Source: Pseudomonas lactucae (GTDB lineage: Bacteria; Pseudomonadota; Gammaproteobacteria; Pseudomonadales; Pseudomonadaceae). Taken from it: a stretch of DNA of 35,645 nucleotides. The stretch is from contig NZ_JAFHKI010000014.1 in the NCBI RefSeq assembly GCF_016937615.1, forward strand, positions 1-35,645. The letters run 5' to 3'. The notes below the pieces were generated by a model. That model did no database searches and was not told the origin of the DNA. It saw only the letters and a program-made list of their open reading frames with translations. Made by a program: the position numbers and the translations under genes. Positions 9,061 to 17,116 of the stretch are shown piece by piece. Position 1 is the first letter of the stretch. Each line of letters begins with the position of its first letter.

Positions 9061-9847
9061 GCGGATAAATCAGACTGACAATCAGCCACTGTCCGGGAAA
9101 ACGATGGAGGGTGCCCATCAACAGCATTAAATCTTTCGTGGGTAGTTCGGCTTCCAGTTTGTGTCTGAACGGGACTTCCCAGCCGTGTGCCCCGTGTTTG
9201 CGGTGCACATTTCGATAGAGTTGACTGGCTTCCCAGTCAACGATTTTGTGGGTGTGGGATTTAACTTCGCCGTCTACCAGGCAGTCATAGATGTAGTGAA
9301 AGTCGAAAGGTACTTTTTCCAATCGCTTGATGCTGGCGCGCTCCTGTTCTTCAAACAGGCTCGGCTGGCGCTGCATTGCTTCCAGCTTTTCGACTTCTTC
9401 AGGTGTCCATCTTTCCGAGGTCGACTTTTGAACGCGCAATGCGCTGATACGTAGAGGCCTGATCAGGCCGAGGGTAACGTTGCTATCGACTCTGGCTTGT
9501 TCCAGCGCTTCAAAGCTTTCATAAACCGGCAATTTGTCCAGCCATACGCGTCGTTCGAGCCAGTTTCCGGCAGGCAATATTCTTCCCGCACAGATACTGT
9601 CTACGCCAACTTTGTAGCTCTCCGGCCTGTGATCGGCTGGGTTTTTTTCGATAAGCGCTTCGATCCATTGCCACTTTGCGAATTGCTGGTCCTCGGTGAT
9701 CAGGCGAAACGGTACCGGATAAAGCCGTATGAGGTTGCCATCCTCGTCCATGCCCGCGACACAGGAGGTCTCAGTGTATTTGGCGCTGGGAGAAGGGTAG
9801 GTCTTGCACAGAATCAGGATTCGAACCTTGCGTTTCATGAGAGCCAT
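9017..9847 (-). CDS. Uncharacterised protein paired with DUF488
   Basis: A protein of 276 residues, no signal peptide or membrane segment. The N-terminal half begins KRKVRILILCKTYPSPSAKYTETSC split by VAGMDEDGNLIRLYPVPFR and QQFAKWQWIEALIEK. This opening recurs in a conserved family that I have seen beside DUF488 genes, but I know of no assigned function. The C-terminal half is rich in aromatic and basic residues (FDFHYIYDCLVDGE, HKIVDWEASQLYRNVHRKHG). The ATG at 9847 or the one three codons later could be the start; neither has a strong ribosome site. It overlaps the DUF488 gene tail to tail. About 220 bp of sequence upstream holds no gene I can support. Confidence 0.7.
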   Translation of the reverse strand: MALMKRKVRILILCKTYPSPSAKYTETSCVAGMDEDGNLIRLYPVPFRLITEDQQFAKWQWIEALIEKNPADHRPESYKVGVDSICAGRILPAGNWLERRVWLDKLPVYESFEALEQARVDSNVTLGLIRPLRISALRVQKSTSERWTPEEVEKLEAMQRQPSLFEEQERASIKRLEKVPFDFHYIYDCLVDGEVKSHTHKIVDWEASQLYRNVHRKHGAHGWEVPFRHKLEAELPTKDLMLLMGTLHRFPGQWLIVSLIYPPKRPTADVQQTPLF

Positions 9848-10067
9848 ATCCAGAGATCTTTTCTGAACTGTATCCAGACATCGGAGAGCTGCCAGAAAGA
9901 CTTGTAACTACACATGGATAGCTCAAGCGAGGCGTCTTGGTCTTCGTCAGTGCAAGCTCCGAAAAATCCCCATCGGCTGTATCCCACAAAACCAAGCCAT
10001 CTGTGTCTATCGCACTCGCCGTCAGGTGGCTAGCCTCACGCCACGTTAACTGACGACCGAGTAATCC

Positions 10068-10396
10068 ATGGAACTCACCGCTGTCCCGTTTGGCATCACC
10101 GACTGGTCTACCGTCGACCCCGAACTTCACCCAGGCGTAACCGGCAGTGCTTCATGGAGAACCTGCCACTTCGGCACCACCCGTGTACGCCGGGTGGAGT
10201 ACACCCCAGGCTACCTGGCCGATCACTGGTGCACGCGCGGGCATGTGTTGCTGTGCCTGGAAGGCGAGTTGCACACGGAGTTGGAAGACGCCGCCAGTTC
10301 ACGCTGACGGCCGGGATGAGTTACCAGGTGGGCAATGACATGGAGGCGCATCGCTCATCGACGAGCGTTGGGGCGACGTTGTTTATTGTGGATTGA
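10068..10396 (+). CDS. DHCW-motif cupin-fold protein, one frameshift
   Basis: A small cupin of about 109 residues. The metal-site-like segment appears here as LADHWCTRGHVLLCLEGEL, followed after the frame break by QFTLTAGMSYQVGND and SVGATLFIVD. This matches the family annotated as DHCW-motif cupin-fold protein, whose function is unknown. The frame breaks at about 10290: GAAGACG-CCGCCAG should read GAAGACGGCCGCCAG, so one G is missing, and without it the first frame stops after 79 codons. It begins with ATG at 10068 and is followed by a short repeat remnant before the convergent copper gene. Confidence 0.72.
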
Positions 10397-10407
10397 GGGA
10401 CTGGATG

Positions 10408-10424
10408 CGCCCCTCCCACATTTT
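10408..10424. repeat. GTGGGAGGG-type repeat remnant
   Basis: CGCCCCTCCCACATTTT, the same core as the element at 43-68, sits between the cupin gene and the convergent PCu(A)C gene. Confidence 0.45.
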
Positions 10425-10436
10425 AACCGCTGTGTG

Positions 10437-10904
10437 TCAGTGCATCTTGCTGTGGTCCATGCCATCCAGACCCCGCGCCGTTGCGGTCACGTCAACGGTC
10501 TGCTTTTCGCCCTTGGCAGTTTCCACGGTCAGGGTCAGCGGTACCTGGTCGCCTTCCTTGATCTGCCCGGTCAGGCCCATCAGCATCACGTGGTAACCGT
10601 TCGGGTCGAGCTTGACCGCTTTGCCGGCCGGCAGGGCCACCGCGTCCACCGGGCCCATGCGCATTACGTCGTCCTTCATGCTCATTTCATGGATCTGCAC
10701 GTCCTTGGCCACCGGCGACGCCACACGCAGTAACTTGCTGTCGCTGTCGGCGGTGACGGTCATGAACGCGCCGCTGGATGGCTGGCCCGGCACCGAGGCG
10801 CGTACCCAGGCGTCGGTCACTTGCACCTGGGCGCTGGCGTGCGCGGCGAAACCCAGCAGGGCGAGGCTTAAGGTGAAGTGCTTGAGGTGTTGAACGGCAG
10901 TCAT
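10437..10904 (-). CDS. Periplasmic copper chaperone PCu(A)C
   Basis: A protein of 155 residues with a signal peptide (LALLGFAAHASA) and the full copper-binding pattern H-X10-M-X21-H-X-M: His72, Met83, His105 and Met107. It delivers Cu(I) to the CuA/CuB sites of heme-copper oxidases in the periplasm, working with SCO. A histidine/methionine tail (MDHSKMH) adds a possible second copper site. The ATG at 10904 overlaps the SCO stop codon (TAATG), so the two genes are translationally coupled. The pair belongs to respiratory oxidase assembly and copper handling. Its closeness to the denitrification island may be chance, though nitrous oxide and cytochrome oxidases also need copper. Confidence 0.93.
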   Translation of the reverse strand: MTAVQHLKHFTLSLALLGFAAHASAQVQVTDAWVRASVPGQPSSGAFMTVTADSDSKLLRVASPVAKDVQIHEMSMKDDVMRMGPVDAVALPAGKAVKLDPNGYHVMLMGLTGQIKEGDQVPLTLTVETAKGEKQTVDVTATARGLDGMDHSKMH

Positions 10905-11509
10905 TAGCAGACCTCCATGACGGTGAGCAGGTCTTCTGCGCACTCTTTAGCGGTAAGGGACGCCTGCAGGCCCAGGCGCAGGTTGCCACGGGTGTCGAAG
11001 ACAAAACTGGTGGCGGTGTGGGACAGGGTGTAGGTGTCACCGGCGGGGATCTTTTCATAGAAAATCCCGAACTCCTTGGCGGCCACGGCGATTTCTTCCG
11101 GGGTGCCGTAGAGCGCTTCGAAGCTGGGGTCGAAGGCCTTGACGTACTTGTCGAGAATTTCCGGCGTGTCGCGCTCCGGGTCCAGGGTGATAAAGATCAC
11201 CTGCATGATCTCGCCGTCACGGCCCATCAGCTTCTTGGCCTGGGCGGCGCGGGCCAGCGTGGTGGGACACACCGCCGGGCACTGGGTGAAACCGAAGAAC
11301 ACTACCGGCATCAGGCCACGGTAGGAACTGAGGGTGACGGTATCACCCTCGGTGTTCTTGAGCTTGAAGGTGCGGCCCATGATCTTGTCGCTCAAGTCCT
11401 TGCCGTACTTGAAGTTCAATCTGGGGCTGTTGTCACAACCGGCCAGCAGGCCCAGGCCCAACAGGCTCATGCCGGTGAGGACCTTGCGGCGGGTGAATAA
11501 CGTACTCAT
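10904..11509 (-). CDS. SCO1/SenC-family copper metallochaperone lipoprotein
   Basis: A protein of 201 residues, anchored as a lipoprotein: lipobox LLAG-Cys25 after a short hydrophobic stretch and twin Arg (TRRKVLTG). The thioredoxin-like domain carries the CPAVC motif (Cys77 and Cys81) and the later conserved His in YTLSHTATSF, together the SCO copper site. SCO proteins reduce or metallate the CuA site of cytochrome c oxidase together with PCu(A)C, which is the next gene. ATG at 11509 is used; a TTG directly before it is also open. Upstream (11510-11690) is a divergent promoter region shared with the DUF2946 gene, with no other feature recognised. Confidence 0.93.
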   Translation of the reverse strand: MSTLFTRRKVLTGMSLLGLGLLAGCDNSPRLNFKYGKDLSDKIMGRTFKLKNTEGDTVTLSSYRGLMPVVFFGFTQCPAVCPTTLARAAQAKKLMGRDGEIMQVIFITLDPERDTPEILDKYVKAFDPSFEALYGTPEEIAVAAKEFGIFYEKIPAGDTYTLSHTATSFVFDTRGNLRLGLQASLTAKECAEDLLTVMEVC

Positions 11510-11690
11510 CAACGGTGCGTCCTGTGAAGCGCCTGCATTGCTCTGGGTCTACACATCAGGCTTTGAAAAGGAGTAAACGAGGAGGGCGCCCAGTCTACCA
11601 ACCCAGGCCTGTGCGCGTAATCTGCGACGTTCTGCCACAGGGGCGTGCTGCGTTTCGTCACTTTGCGGCTTCGGTGGTAGAGTCGCCGCC

Positions 11691-12074
11691 ATGAATTTGA
11701 GCCATCCCGACCGTTCGCTGATCGCCTGGACCCTGTACTTCTGCGTGCTGATGAACCTGTTCGTGTGCGGTTTGGGCCATGGCCGGATGATGGGCCAGCA
11801 GCTCAATGGGATCGGTGGGGCGTTCTGTTCGGTGAGCGGCCAACAGGCGCCAATTTCCGACAAAGGGTTAAACAACGCGGCTTCCAGCAACATCTCGAAC
11901 TACTTTGTCTGCCCAGTGTGCGCCGGCGTGACCGTCGCCCTGGTGTTCCTGATCGGCCTGGCCTGGCTGTTGGGCCTGGGGCAAACCCCACGCCCGGCCC
12001 ATGAACAACGCAACAAGGCACCGCCGCGCTACGCCTGGCCCTCGGCCAACCCCCGCGCTTCCCCCGCCGTCTGA
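11691..12074 (+). CDS. DUF2946-family membrane protein
   Basis: A protein of 127 residues with an N-terminal hydrophobic segment (AWTLYFCVLMNLFVCGLGHG) and a second one near residues 80-95 (VTVALVFLIGLAWLLGLG). Between them lies a periplasmic-type stretch with FVCPVCAG. This is the layout of DUF2946 proteins, found in Pseudomonas beside PCu(A)C, SCO and copper receptor genes. The Cys-X2-Cys and His/Met residues suggest metal binding, which is not shown experimentally as far as I know. It is transcribed divergently from the SCO gene. The tail is proline-rich. Confidence 0.72.
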   Translation: MNLSHPDRSLIAWTLYFCVLMNLFVCGLGHGRMMGQQLNGIGGAFCSVSGQQAPISDKGLNNAASSNISNYFVCPVCAGVTVALVFLIGLAWLLGLGQTPRPAHEQRNKAPPRYAWPSANPRASPAV

Positions 12075-12136
12075 CGTGTGCCATGGGCCTCCTGTGACCT
12101 GGAGGCGTTCTATCGTCACGACTGTGAGTGCGTTTC

Positions 12137-12658
12137 ATGAACCATCAATTGCCTGCAGGCGCCCGTCGCCCGCGCGCGGAACCTGCGCGGTCCGAATACC
12201 CCAGCAATGCCCGCAGCTTCGTGCACCTGGATGCACGTCTGTTGCCGTACTGGCACAGCCTGTTCGACATCTGCCCGGCCTTGCTCAAGCTTGACCCGCC
12301 CGAAGGCCTGAAGCTGTTTCGCAGCTTCATGACCTGGGCCTATCGCAACCGGCCGGCGCAGGACTGGACCTACCACCTCAACGTCTGCCGCTGGCTGCTG
12401 GGCTCGTCCTATCGCGCGCAGATCGACGCCGAGCCCATCGAAGCCTTGATGGCCGCCGCTGCCGCGTGTTGGGTCAACACCGATGTCAGCCCGGCCCGGG
12501 GCGTGGTGCTCGCCTGTAAAGAGCTGAAGGTCTTCGATTGGAAAACCGCGCCTCCCGGCAATGCCGAACAGCGGGCGTTGCCGCCCTCGGCGCAAGACTT
12601 CGCCTGGTGCCCGCTGACGGCGCACGGTGGTTTCAGCGGTTGGTTGCCGGTGCCTTGA
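12137..12658 (+). CDS. Uncharacterised protein at the left edge of the denitrification island
   Basis: A protein of 173 residues that I do not recognise. It has no signal peptide or membrane segment. It is rich in Trp and Tyr with helical segments (LDARLLPYWHSLFDICPALL, TWAYRNRPAQDWTYHLNVCRW), and has four Cys without a CXXC arrangement. Start taken at ATG 12137; a GTG three codons earlier is also open. Its stop codon lies inside a DNR-type box that serves the next gene. No DNR box was found in front of this gene. Its orientation toward the next two genes, and position next to them, hint at a link with denitrification, but nothing in the protein shows this. Confidence 0.6.
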   Translation: MNHQLPAGARRPRAEPARSEYPSNARSFVHLDARLLPYWHSLFDICPALLKLDPPEGLKLFRSFMTWAYRNRPAQDWTYHLNVCRWLLGSSYRAQIDAEPIEALMAAAAACWVNTDVSPARGVVLACKELKVFDWKTAPPGNAEQRALPPSAQDFAWCPLTAHGGFSGWLPVP

Positions 12659-12668
12659 TCGGCATCAA
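12655..12668 (+). promoter_or_regulatory. FNR/DNR-type box upstream of the membrane protein gene at 12727
   Basis: TTGATCGGCATCAA is a perfect TTGAT-N4-ATCAA palindrome, 58 bp before the start codon of the gene at 12727. It overlaps the stop codon of the preceding gene. Predicted to bind DNR and/or ANR under low oxygen and NO. Confidence 0.8.
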
Positions 12669-12726
12669 GGTGCGTACTTGCCCAGGTCATCACACTGCAG
12701 GCCCCGGCGCGACCTGCGAGGCCATC

Positions 12727-13170
12727 ATGCTTTACCTGTTATTTCTTCTGGCCCACCTGTTCGCTGCGCTGATCTTTATCGGCACGGTGTTTTTCGAGGT
12801 GTTGATCCTCGGGCATTTGCACCGGCACTTGCCGATCCGCGTCATGGTGTTGGTGGAGCAGGGCGTCGGTCGTCGGGCGCGGGTGCTGATGCCCTGGGTG
12901 TTGCTGGTGCTGTTCGGCGCGGGGCTCGGCATGGTTTGGTTGCGTTACTTGCCGGTGCTCGCCGCGCCTTTGGCTTCGTCCTTCGGCACCTTGCTGGCCC
13001 TCAAGCTGACCCTGGCCGCCAGCGTGCTCGCGCATTTTTTGCTGACCATGGCAAGGATGCGCTGGGGCACCATCAGCGCGCGCTATATCCGTCTGGTGCA
13101 CCTGAGCCTGTTCGGCCACATGATCGCGATTGTGCTGTTGGCCAAGAGCATGTTCTACCTCACCTGGTAA
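12727..13170 (+). CDS. Small CopD-like four-helix membrane protein
   Basis: A protein of 147 residues with four predicted transmembrane helices. Conserved His10 (LLAHLFAALIFIGT), an FFEV motif at 22-25, a His in LAHFLLT and a His in FGHMIAIVLLAKS are placed within helices, as in heme b-binding or CopD-like membrane proteins. It is clearly a paralogue of the protein at 33079-33498: the openings (MLY...H10...FIGT-FFEV) and the ends (HM-IV-LAKS) match position by position. ATG at 12727 follows GAGG by five bases. The perfect DNR box upstream makes it a member of the denitrification regulon. Function unknown; a membrane heme or electron-transfer role is an inference. Confidence 0.78.
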   Translation: MLYLLFLLAHLFAALIFIGTVFFEVLILGHLHRHLPIRVMVLVEQGVGRRARVLMPWVLLVLFGAGLGMVWLRYLPVLAAPLASSFGTLLALKLTLAASVLAHFLLTMARMRWGTISARYIRLVHLSLFGHMIAIVLLAKSMFYLTW

Positions 13171-13175
13171 AGCCC

Positions 13176-13189
13176 TTGATGCACATCAA
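13176..13189 (+). promoter_or_regulatory. FNR/DNR-type box upstream of the HemN-like gene
   Basis: TTGATGCACATCAA is a perfect TTGAT-N4-ATCAA palindrome. It lies 58 bp before the ATG at 13248 and just after the previous stop codon. A GACAAT at about 13212-13217 lies near the expected -10 position for class II activation. Confidence 0.82.
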
Positions 13190-13247
13190 GGTGGGCTGTG
13201 GCGTCGCACCGGACAATGGCTCACCGTCGCCTGCTCCGGAGCCCGTC

Positions 13248-14512
13248 ATGCACACCGTCATTCCACGCGCTCGCGCCTGCCACGCCCAGGGCGTGCTGGA
13301 CCTTAACGGGCACGCCGACAGGCGCAGGTTCCACGCCGGTGTCGGCTCCCTCGATGTGCTGCGTGCCCTGCGCGCCAGCCGCCAATGCCAACGCCCGCTG
13401 GCCCTGACCCTGCACTGGCCCGCCAGCCCGCCAAGCGCTATGTACCGCCGCAGCCTGGCCCAGGAAATCCAGCTGGTCGGCTGCCACCTGGGCGTCGCCA
13501 GCCGCTGGACTATCTGCAGTGGCGCGGGGCAGCGCCGATTGACGATGTGCAGGCGCTGATGACGGCCCTGCGCGAGCGCTTCAATTTCCTTGAGCACGGC
13601 CGCGGCGACTACGGCATCGATCTAGACCCGCGCCACACTGATTGGGCCGCTGTGGGCCTGCTGCGTGAGCTGGGCTTTAACCGCGTCTGCATCGGCGTGC
13701 CCGACGCCCGTGCCGAGGAGGCCCTGGCCGATTTCCGCAACCCGGCACCGATCCAGTCGCTGATCGATGCGGCGCGGACTTTCGACTTCCGCTCGGTCAG
13801 TGTCGACCTGGGCTACGGCAGCGCCTGGCAGACCCTCGCCAGTTTCGAGCTGAAGCTGGCCAGCCTGATCGCCCTGGAGCCGGACCGCCTGCACGTGTTC
13901 GATTATGCCCAGCCACCCAGTCGTTACCTTGCGCAGCCGCTTCAGACGCTGTGCGCCGAGGCGGATAAAACCGCCATGCGCCAGATGGCCTTCGAGCACC
14001 TCGACGCAGCAGGCTACCACTACATCGGCCTCGGCCAATTTGCCCGTGGCGACGACGACCTCACCCAGGCCCAGGAACGCGGTCGGCTCAGCCGTACCTG
14101 CGAAGGGTTCAGCCTGCACGGGTATTGCGATCACATTGGGCTGGGCCTGGGCGCCATCAGCCAGATCGACACCTTGTGCGCGCAAAACACCAGCGCCGAA
14201 CGCCCCTATGCCCAGGCCCTGGACAACGGCCAACTCGCCACCTGCCAAGGCTGGCAGCGTGAAACCGGCGACGCGTTGTGCGATCACGTGGTGGAACGCC
14301 TGGCCTGTGACCTGGAAGTGGATATCCAGGCGATCGAGCGGCGTTACGGGCTGATCTTCAGTCGGTATTTCGCGGCCATCTGGCCGGTGCTGGAACAGTG
14401 GGACCGTGAGGGCCTGATCGAACTGTCGGCGCAGTTCCTCTGCGTGCTGCCGGCCGGGCGCCGGCAGGTGGATGAGTTGTGCGCGGTGTTTGCCGCGCTG
14501 CATGGCATTTAA
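13248..14512 (+). CDS. HemN-like protein lacking the radical-SAM cluster motif, one frameshift
   Basis: About 421 residues after correction, against about 457-460 for HemN (oxygen-independent coproporphyrinogen III dehydrogenase). From residue 100 on it follows HemN closely: RERFNFLEHGRGDYGIDLDPR, LGFNRVCIGVPDA, FRSVSVDLGYGSAWQT, PDRLHVFDYAQPPSR, YHYIGLGQFARGDDDL and the end VLPAGRRQVDEL (given here as fragments). The N-terminal part differs sharply. Where HemN has VHVPFC-X3-C-X2-C this protein has LTLHWPASPPSAM, with no cysteine and a loop of about 20 residues missing. The GGGTPT SAM-binding motif reads RGAAP. RYTSYP is also missing. It therefore cannot hold the usual [4Fe-4S] cluster. The frame breaks at about 13500-13503 (CC for CCC). 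GGAG precedes the ATG by seven bases. Confidence 0.8.
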
Positions 14513-14551
14513 ACCTAGGGGCTCATTCAAGCTGTGTAGAGGCCTATCGCT

Positions 14552-15376
14552 TCATAGCGCCACCGGTTGACGCGGCGCCGCCAGGCTGGCCGGGTAGTGC
14601 AGGATGGCGTCGGCGAACAGGTTCACCACCTGGCCGATCACCGTCAGGGTGGGCACGCTCGGCTCGCAGTCGGCGGCCAGAGTGGGCAATTGGCGCAAGG
14701 TGCCACGGGCGACATGCTGGTCAGCGCGCGCGCCATTGCTGATCAGCGCCGCCGGGGTGTCGGCCGGCAAACCGGCGGCCACCAGGTGTTCGGCGATCAG
14801 CGCCAGGTTCGACAAACCCATGTAGAACACCAGGGTCTGGCTCGGCTCCGCGAGGCTGGCCCAAGGCAGTTTCAATGCACCGTCGCGCTGCAGGTGGCCG
14901 GTGACGAAACGGCAGGAGTTGACCAGGTCGCGGTGGGTCAACGGGATACCGGCATAGGCGCTGCAACCGGCCGCGGCGGTGATACCCGGCACCACCTGAC
15001 AGGGGATGTCCCGCGCCAGCAGGTACTCCAGCTCCTCGGCGCCGCGCCCGAAGATAAACGGGTCGCCGCCCTTGAGGCGCACCACCCGTTGGCCTTCGTC
15101 CGCCAGCTCGGCCAGCAGCGCGTTGAGTTGATCCTGGGGCAGGCTGTGGTAACCGCTGGCCTTGCCCACGTAGTGGCGGGCACAGCTCAAGGGGATCAAG
15201 GCCAGCAGCTCGGCGCTGATCAGCCGGTCGAACACCACGGCATCGGCCTGCATCAACAGGCTCCAGGCACGCAGGGTCAGCAGGCGTGGGTCACCGGGGC
15301 CGGCACCGACCAGCGCGACTTCGCCGGGGTGGAAAGGGCTGTGCAGACTGGCGGGTAAGGCGGTGGGTGTGTGCAT
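14552..15376 (-). CDS. nirE: Uroporphyrinogen-III C-methyltransferase NirE
   Basis: A protein of 274 residues of the SUMT family, which methylates uroporphyrinogen III twice with SAM to make precorrin-2, the entry point to heme d1. Motifs seen: VALVGAGPGDPRLLTLRA near the N-terminus, VVRLKGGDPFIFGRGAEE, VPGITAAAGCSAYAGIPLTH and the TPALISNGARADQ segment typical of this fold. ATG at 15376 is preferred because AAGGA lies seven bases upstream; an ATG seven codons earlier has no ribosome site. It is the last gene of the nir operon here, 45 bp after nirJ. The next gene is convergent (HemN-like), so nirN does not follow nirE as it does in P. aeruginosa. Confidence 0.95.
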   Translation of the reverse strand: MHTPTALPASLHSPFHPGEVALVGAGPGDPRLLTLRAWSLLMQADAVVFDRLISAELLALIPLSCARHYVGKASGYHSLPQDQLNALLAELADEGQRVVRLKGGDPFIFGRGAEELEYLLARDIPCQVVPGITAAAGCSAYAGIPLTHRDLVNSCRFVTGHLQRDGALKLPWASLAEPSQTLVFYMGLSNLALIAEHLVAAGLPADTPAALISNGARADQHVARGTLRQLPTLAADCEPSVPTLTVIGQVVNLFADAILHYPASLAAPRQPVAL

Positions 15377-15421
15377 GCGACGTCCTTGGTTGTTCATCAG
15401 GTTGGGCGGCCCCCGGTTGTG

Positions 15422-16603
15422 TCACCGGGTGGTCGAGCAAGGGATCAGGTTGGCCGGCTGGCGGGCGATCTCGGCATCGCTGAAATAGCAACCGGGGTCC
15501 GCGCCCCAGAGGTCGCCGTCGGCCCAGGCGCGGGTGCGCGTATTGCCGTTGCAGATCGACAGCCAGCGGCAGTCGGTGCAGCGCCCGCCGATGGCGCGCG
15601 GGTGTTCGCGTAGGCGCAGCAGCAAGGGGTCGGGCTGCTCCAGCCAAAGTTGGCGGAACGGCGTGTGGCGCACATTGCCGACCGAGTGCTGCCACCAGTA
15701 GGTGTCCGGGTGCACTTCGCCGGTGTTATCGATATTGGCGATGCCGCTGCCGGACGCATTGCCGCCCCAGCCATGCAACAGGTGTTCAAGCTGCGGGTAA
15801 TGCTCGGGCAAATGCTGATGCACCCATTGCAGCAACAGAATCGCGTCGGCGTCGTTATTGCCGCTGACAAAGTCGCTGTTCACACCGTTTTCAATGTCGC
15901 TCCAGGCCTGGCGAAAAATCAGTGCCATGGCATCGCGGCTCATCTGGCGGTGCGCATCCAATTGGCGACTGCGTTTGCCGCGCCCGCTGTAGTTGAGGTG
16001 CGACAGGTAGAACTTTTGCACATCGTAGTCACGCATCAGCGTCAGCAGTTGCGGCAACTGCGCATGGTTGGCCTGGGTCAGGGTGGTGCGCAGGCCCACG
16101 CGAATCCCGGCATCGCGGCACAGGCGAATGGCGTGCATCGAGCGCTGGAAACTGCCGTGCATCTGGCGGAAGGCATCGTGGGTCGCTTCCAGGCCGTCGA
16201 TGCTGATGCCCACATAATCGAAGCGGGCGTCGGCGATCTGTTGGATATTGGCCTCATTGATCAACGTGCCGTTGCTCGACAGCGCCACGAAAAACTTCAG
16301 TTTGCGTGCATAGGCGCTGAGTTCGAAAAGGTCCTCGCGCAGCAGCGGTTCGCCACCGGAGAGGATCAACACGCGCACGCCGGCCGCGTGTAAATCATCA
16401 ATCACCTGTAAGGCCGCCGGGGTGTCCAGCTCATCGCGAAACACGCTGTCGGCGCTGGTGGCGTAGCAGTGTTTGCAGGTGAGGTTGCAGCGCCGCAGCA
16501 GGTTCCAGATCACCACCGGTGCGCGCGGGCTGCCGGGGGCCGGGGTGCGGGGAGGCGGGCATTGGCCGGCGAGGGTGCGCAGGTACTGGCTGATCCGCAG
16601 CAT
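15422..16603 (-). CDS. nirJ: Heme d1 biosynthesis radical SAM protein NirJ
   Basis: A protein of 393 residues, a radical SAM enzyme that removes propionate side chains during heme d1 synthesis. The cluster motif is C39-X3-C43-X2-C46 (RRCNLTCKHCYA), followed by LILSGGEPLLRED (SAM-binding GGE). The C-terminal SPASM-like region contains further cysteines (CTDCRWLSICNG, DPGCYF). Full length for the family. AGGA precedes the ATG by about eight bases. It sits between nirH and nirE in the usual order and is probably cotranscribed from the nirS promoter. Confidence 0.96.
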   Translation of the reverse strand: MLRISQYLRTLAGQCPPPRTPAPGSPRAPVVIWNLLRRCNLTCKHCYATSADSVFRDELDTPAALQVIDDLHAAGVRVLILSGGEPLLREDLFELSAYARKLKFFVALSSNGTLINEANIQQIADARFDYVGISIDGLEATHDAFRQMHGSFQRSMHAIRLCRDAGIRVGLRTTLTQANHAQLPQLLTLMRDYDVQKFYLSHLNYSGRGKRSRQLDAHRQMSRDAMALIFRQAWSDIENGVNSDFVSGNNDADAILLLQWVHQHLPEHYPQLEHLLHGWGGNASGSGIANIDNTGEVHPDTYWWQHSVGNVRHTPFRQLWLEQPDPLLLRLREHPRAIGGRCTDCRWLSICNGNTRTRAWADGDLWGADPGCYFSDAEIARQPANLIPCSTTR

Positions 16604-16615
16604 GGGGCATTCCTT

Positions 16616-17116
16616 CTAGTGCGAGGGGGTCAGGCGCAAGCCGGTTTTTTTCAGGATGCGGCTGCTCAGCAGCATTTCGTCGGCGTGGCAGGCATCGCCG
16701 AGTAAACACCGCAGGTGCTCGCGGTAGCTGTCGATTTCCTCGCGGCTGCGCCCATGCACCATGGCGAACAGGTTGTACGGCCAACCCACACGCCGTGGAC
16801 GGCGGTAGCAATGGCTCACAAACGGCTGCGCGCCGATCAATTCACCCAGGCGCGGCATCTGCTCATCGGCCACGTCCCACACGGTCATGCCGTTATGGCG
16901 ATAGCCCAGGCGGTAGTGGTTGGGCACGGCGGCGATGCGCCGGATCGCGCCTTCGGCCTGCAGGCGCTTGAGCAGGTCGAGGGTGGTTTCGACGCTCAGG
17001 CCCAGTTGCTCGGCCAGCCACGCCCAGGGATCTTCCACCAGCGGCAGGCCGCTTTGGGTCAGAGCGACCAAACGCAGGGCCAGGGTGTTGTCAGACCGGC
17101 AAATACAGACCGACAT
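16616..17116 (-). CDS. nirH: Siroheme decarboxylase subunit NirH
   Basis: A protein of 166 residues of the AsnC/Lrp-like siroheme decarboxylase family. NirDLGH together decarboxylate siroheme to didecarboxysiroheme, an intermediate of heme d1. Seen: a winged-helix N-terminus (AEQLGLSVETTLDLLKRLQAEGAIRR, in parts) and the family's RRVGWPYNLFAMVHGRSRE segment with its YNLFxMVHG motif. The ATG at 17116 lies within the end of nirG (26 bp overlap), consistent with translational coupling. Of the four subunits it is most like NirL in the YNLF-MVHG motif. Confidence 0.9.
   Translation of the reverse strand: MSVCICRSDNTLALRLVALTQSGLPLVEDPWAWLAEQLGLSVETTLDLLKRLQAEGAIRRIAAVPNHYRLGYRHNGMTVWDVADEQMPRLGELIGAQPFVSHCYRRPRRVGWPYNLFAMVHGRSREEIDSYREHLRCLLGDACHADEMLLSSRILKKTGLRLTPSH

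Noticed and set aside
9771..10130. A 119-codon minus-strand frame upstream of the DUF488 partner gene
   Set aside because: No recognisable domain or ribosome site. It overlaps the start of the partner gene and the cupin gene on other frames.
14513..14551. Possible terminator between the HemN-like gene and nirE
   Set aside because: Only a weak imperfect stem can be drawn in the 39 bp between the convergent stop codons, with no T run on either strand.
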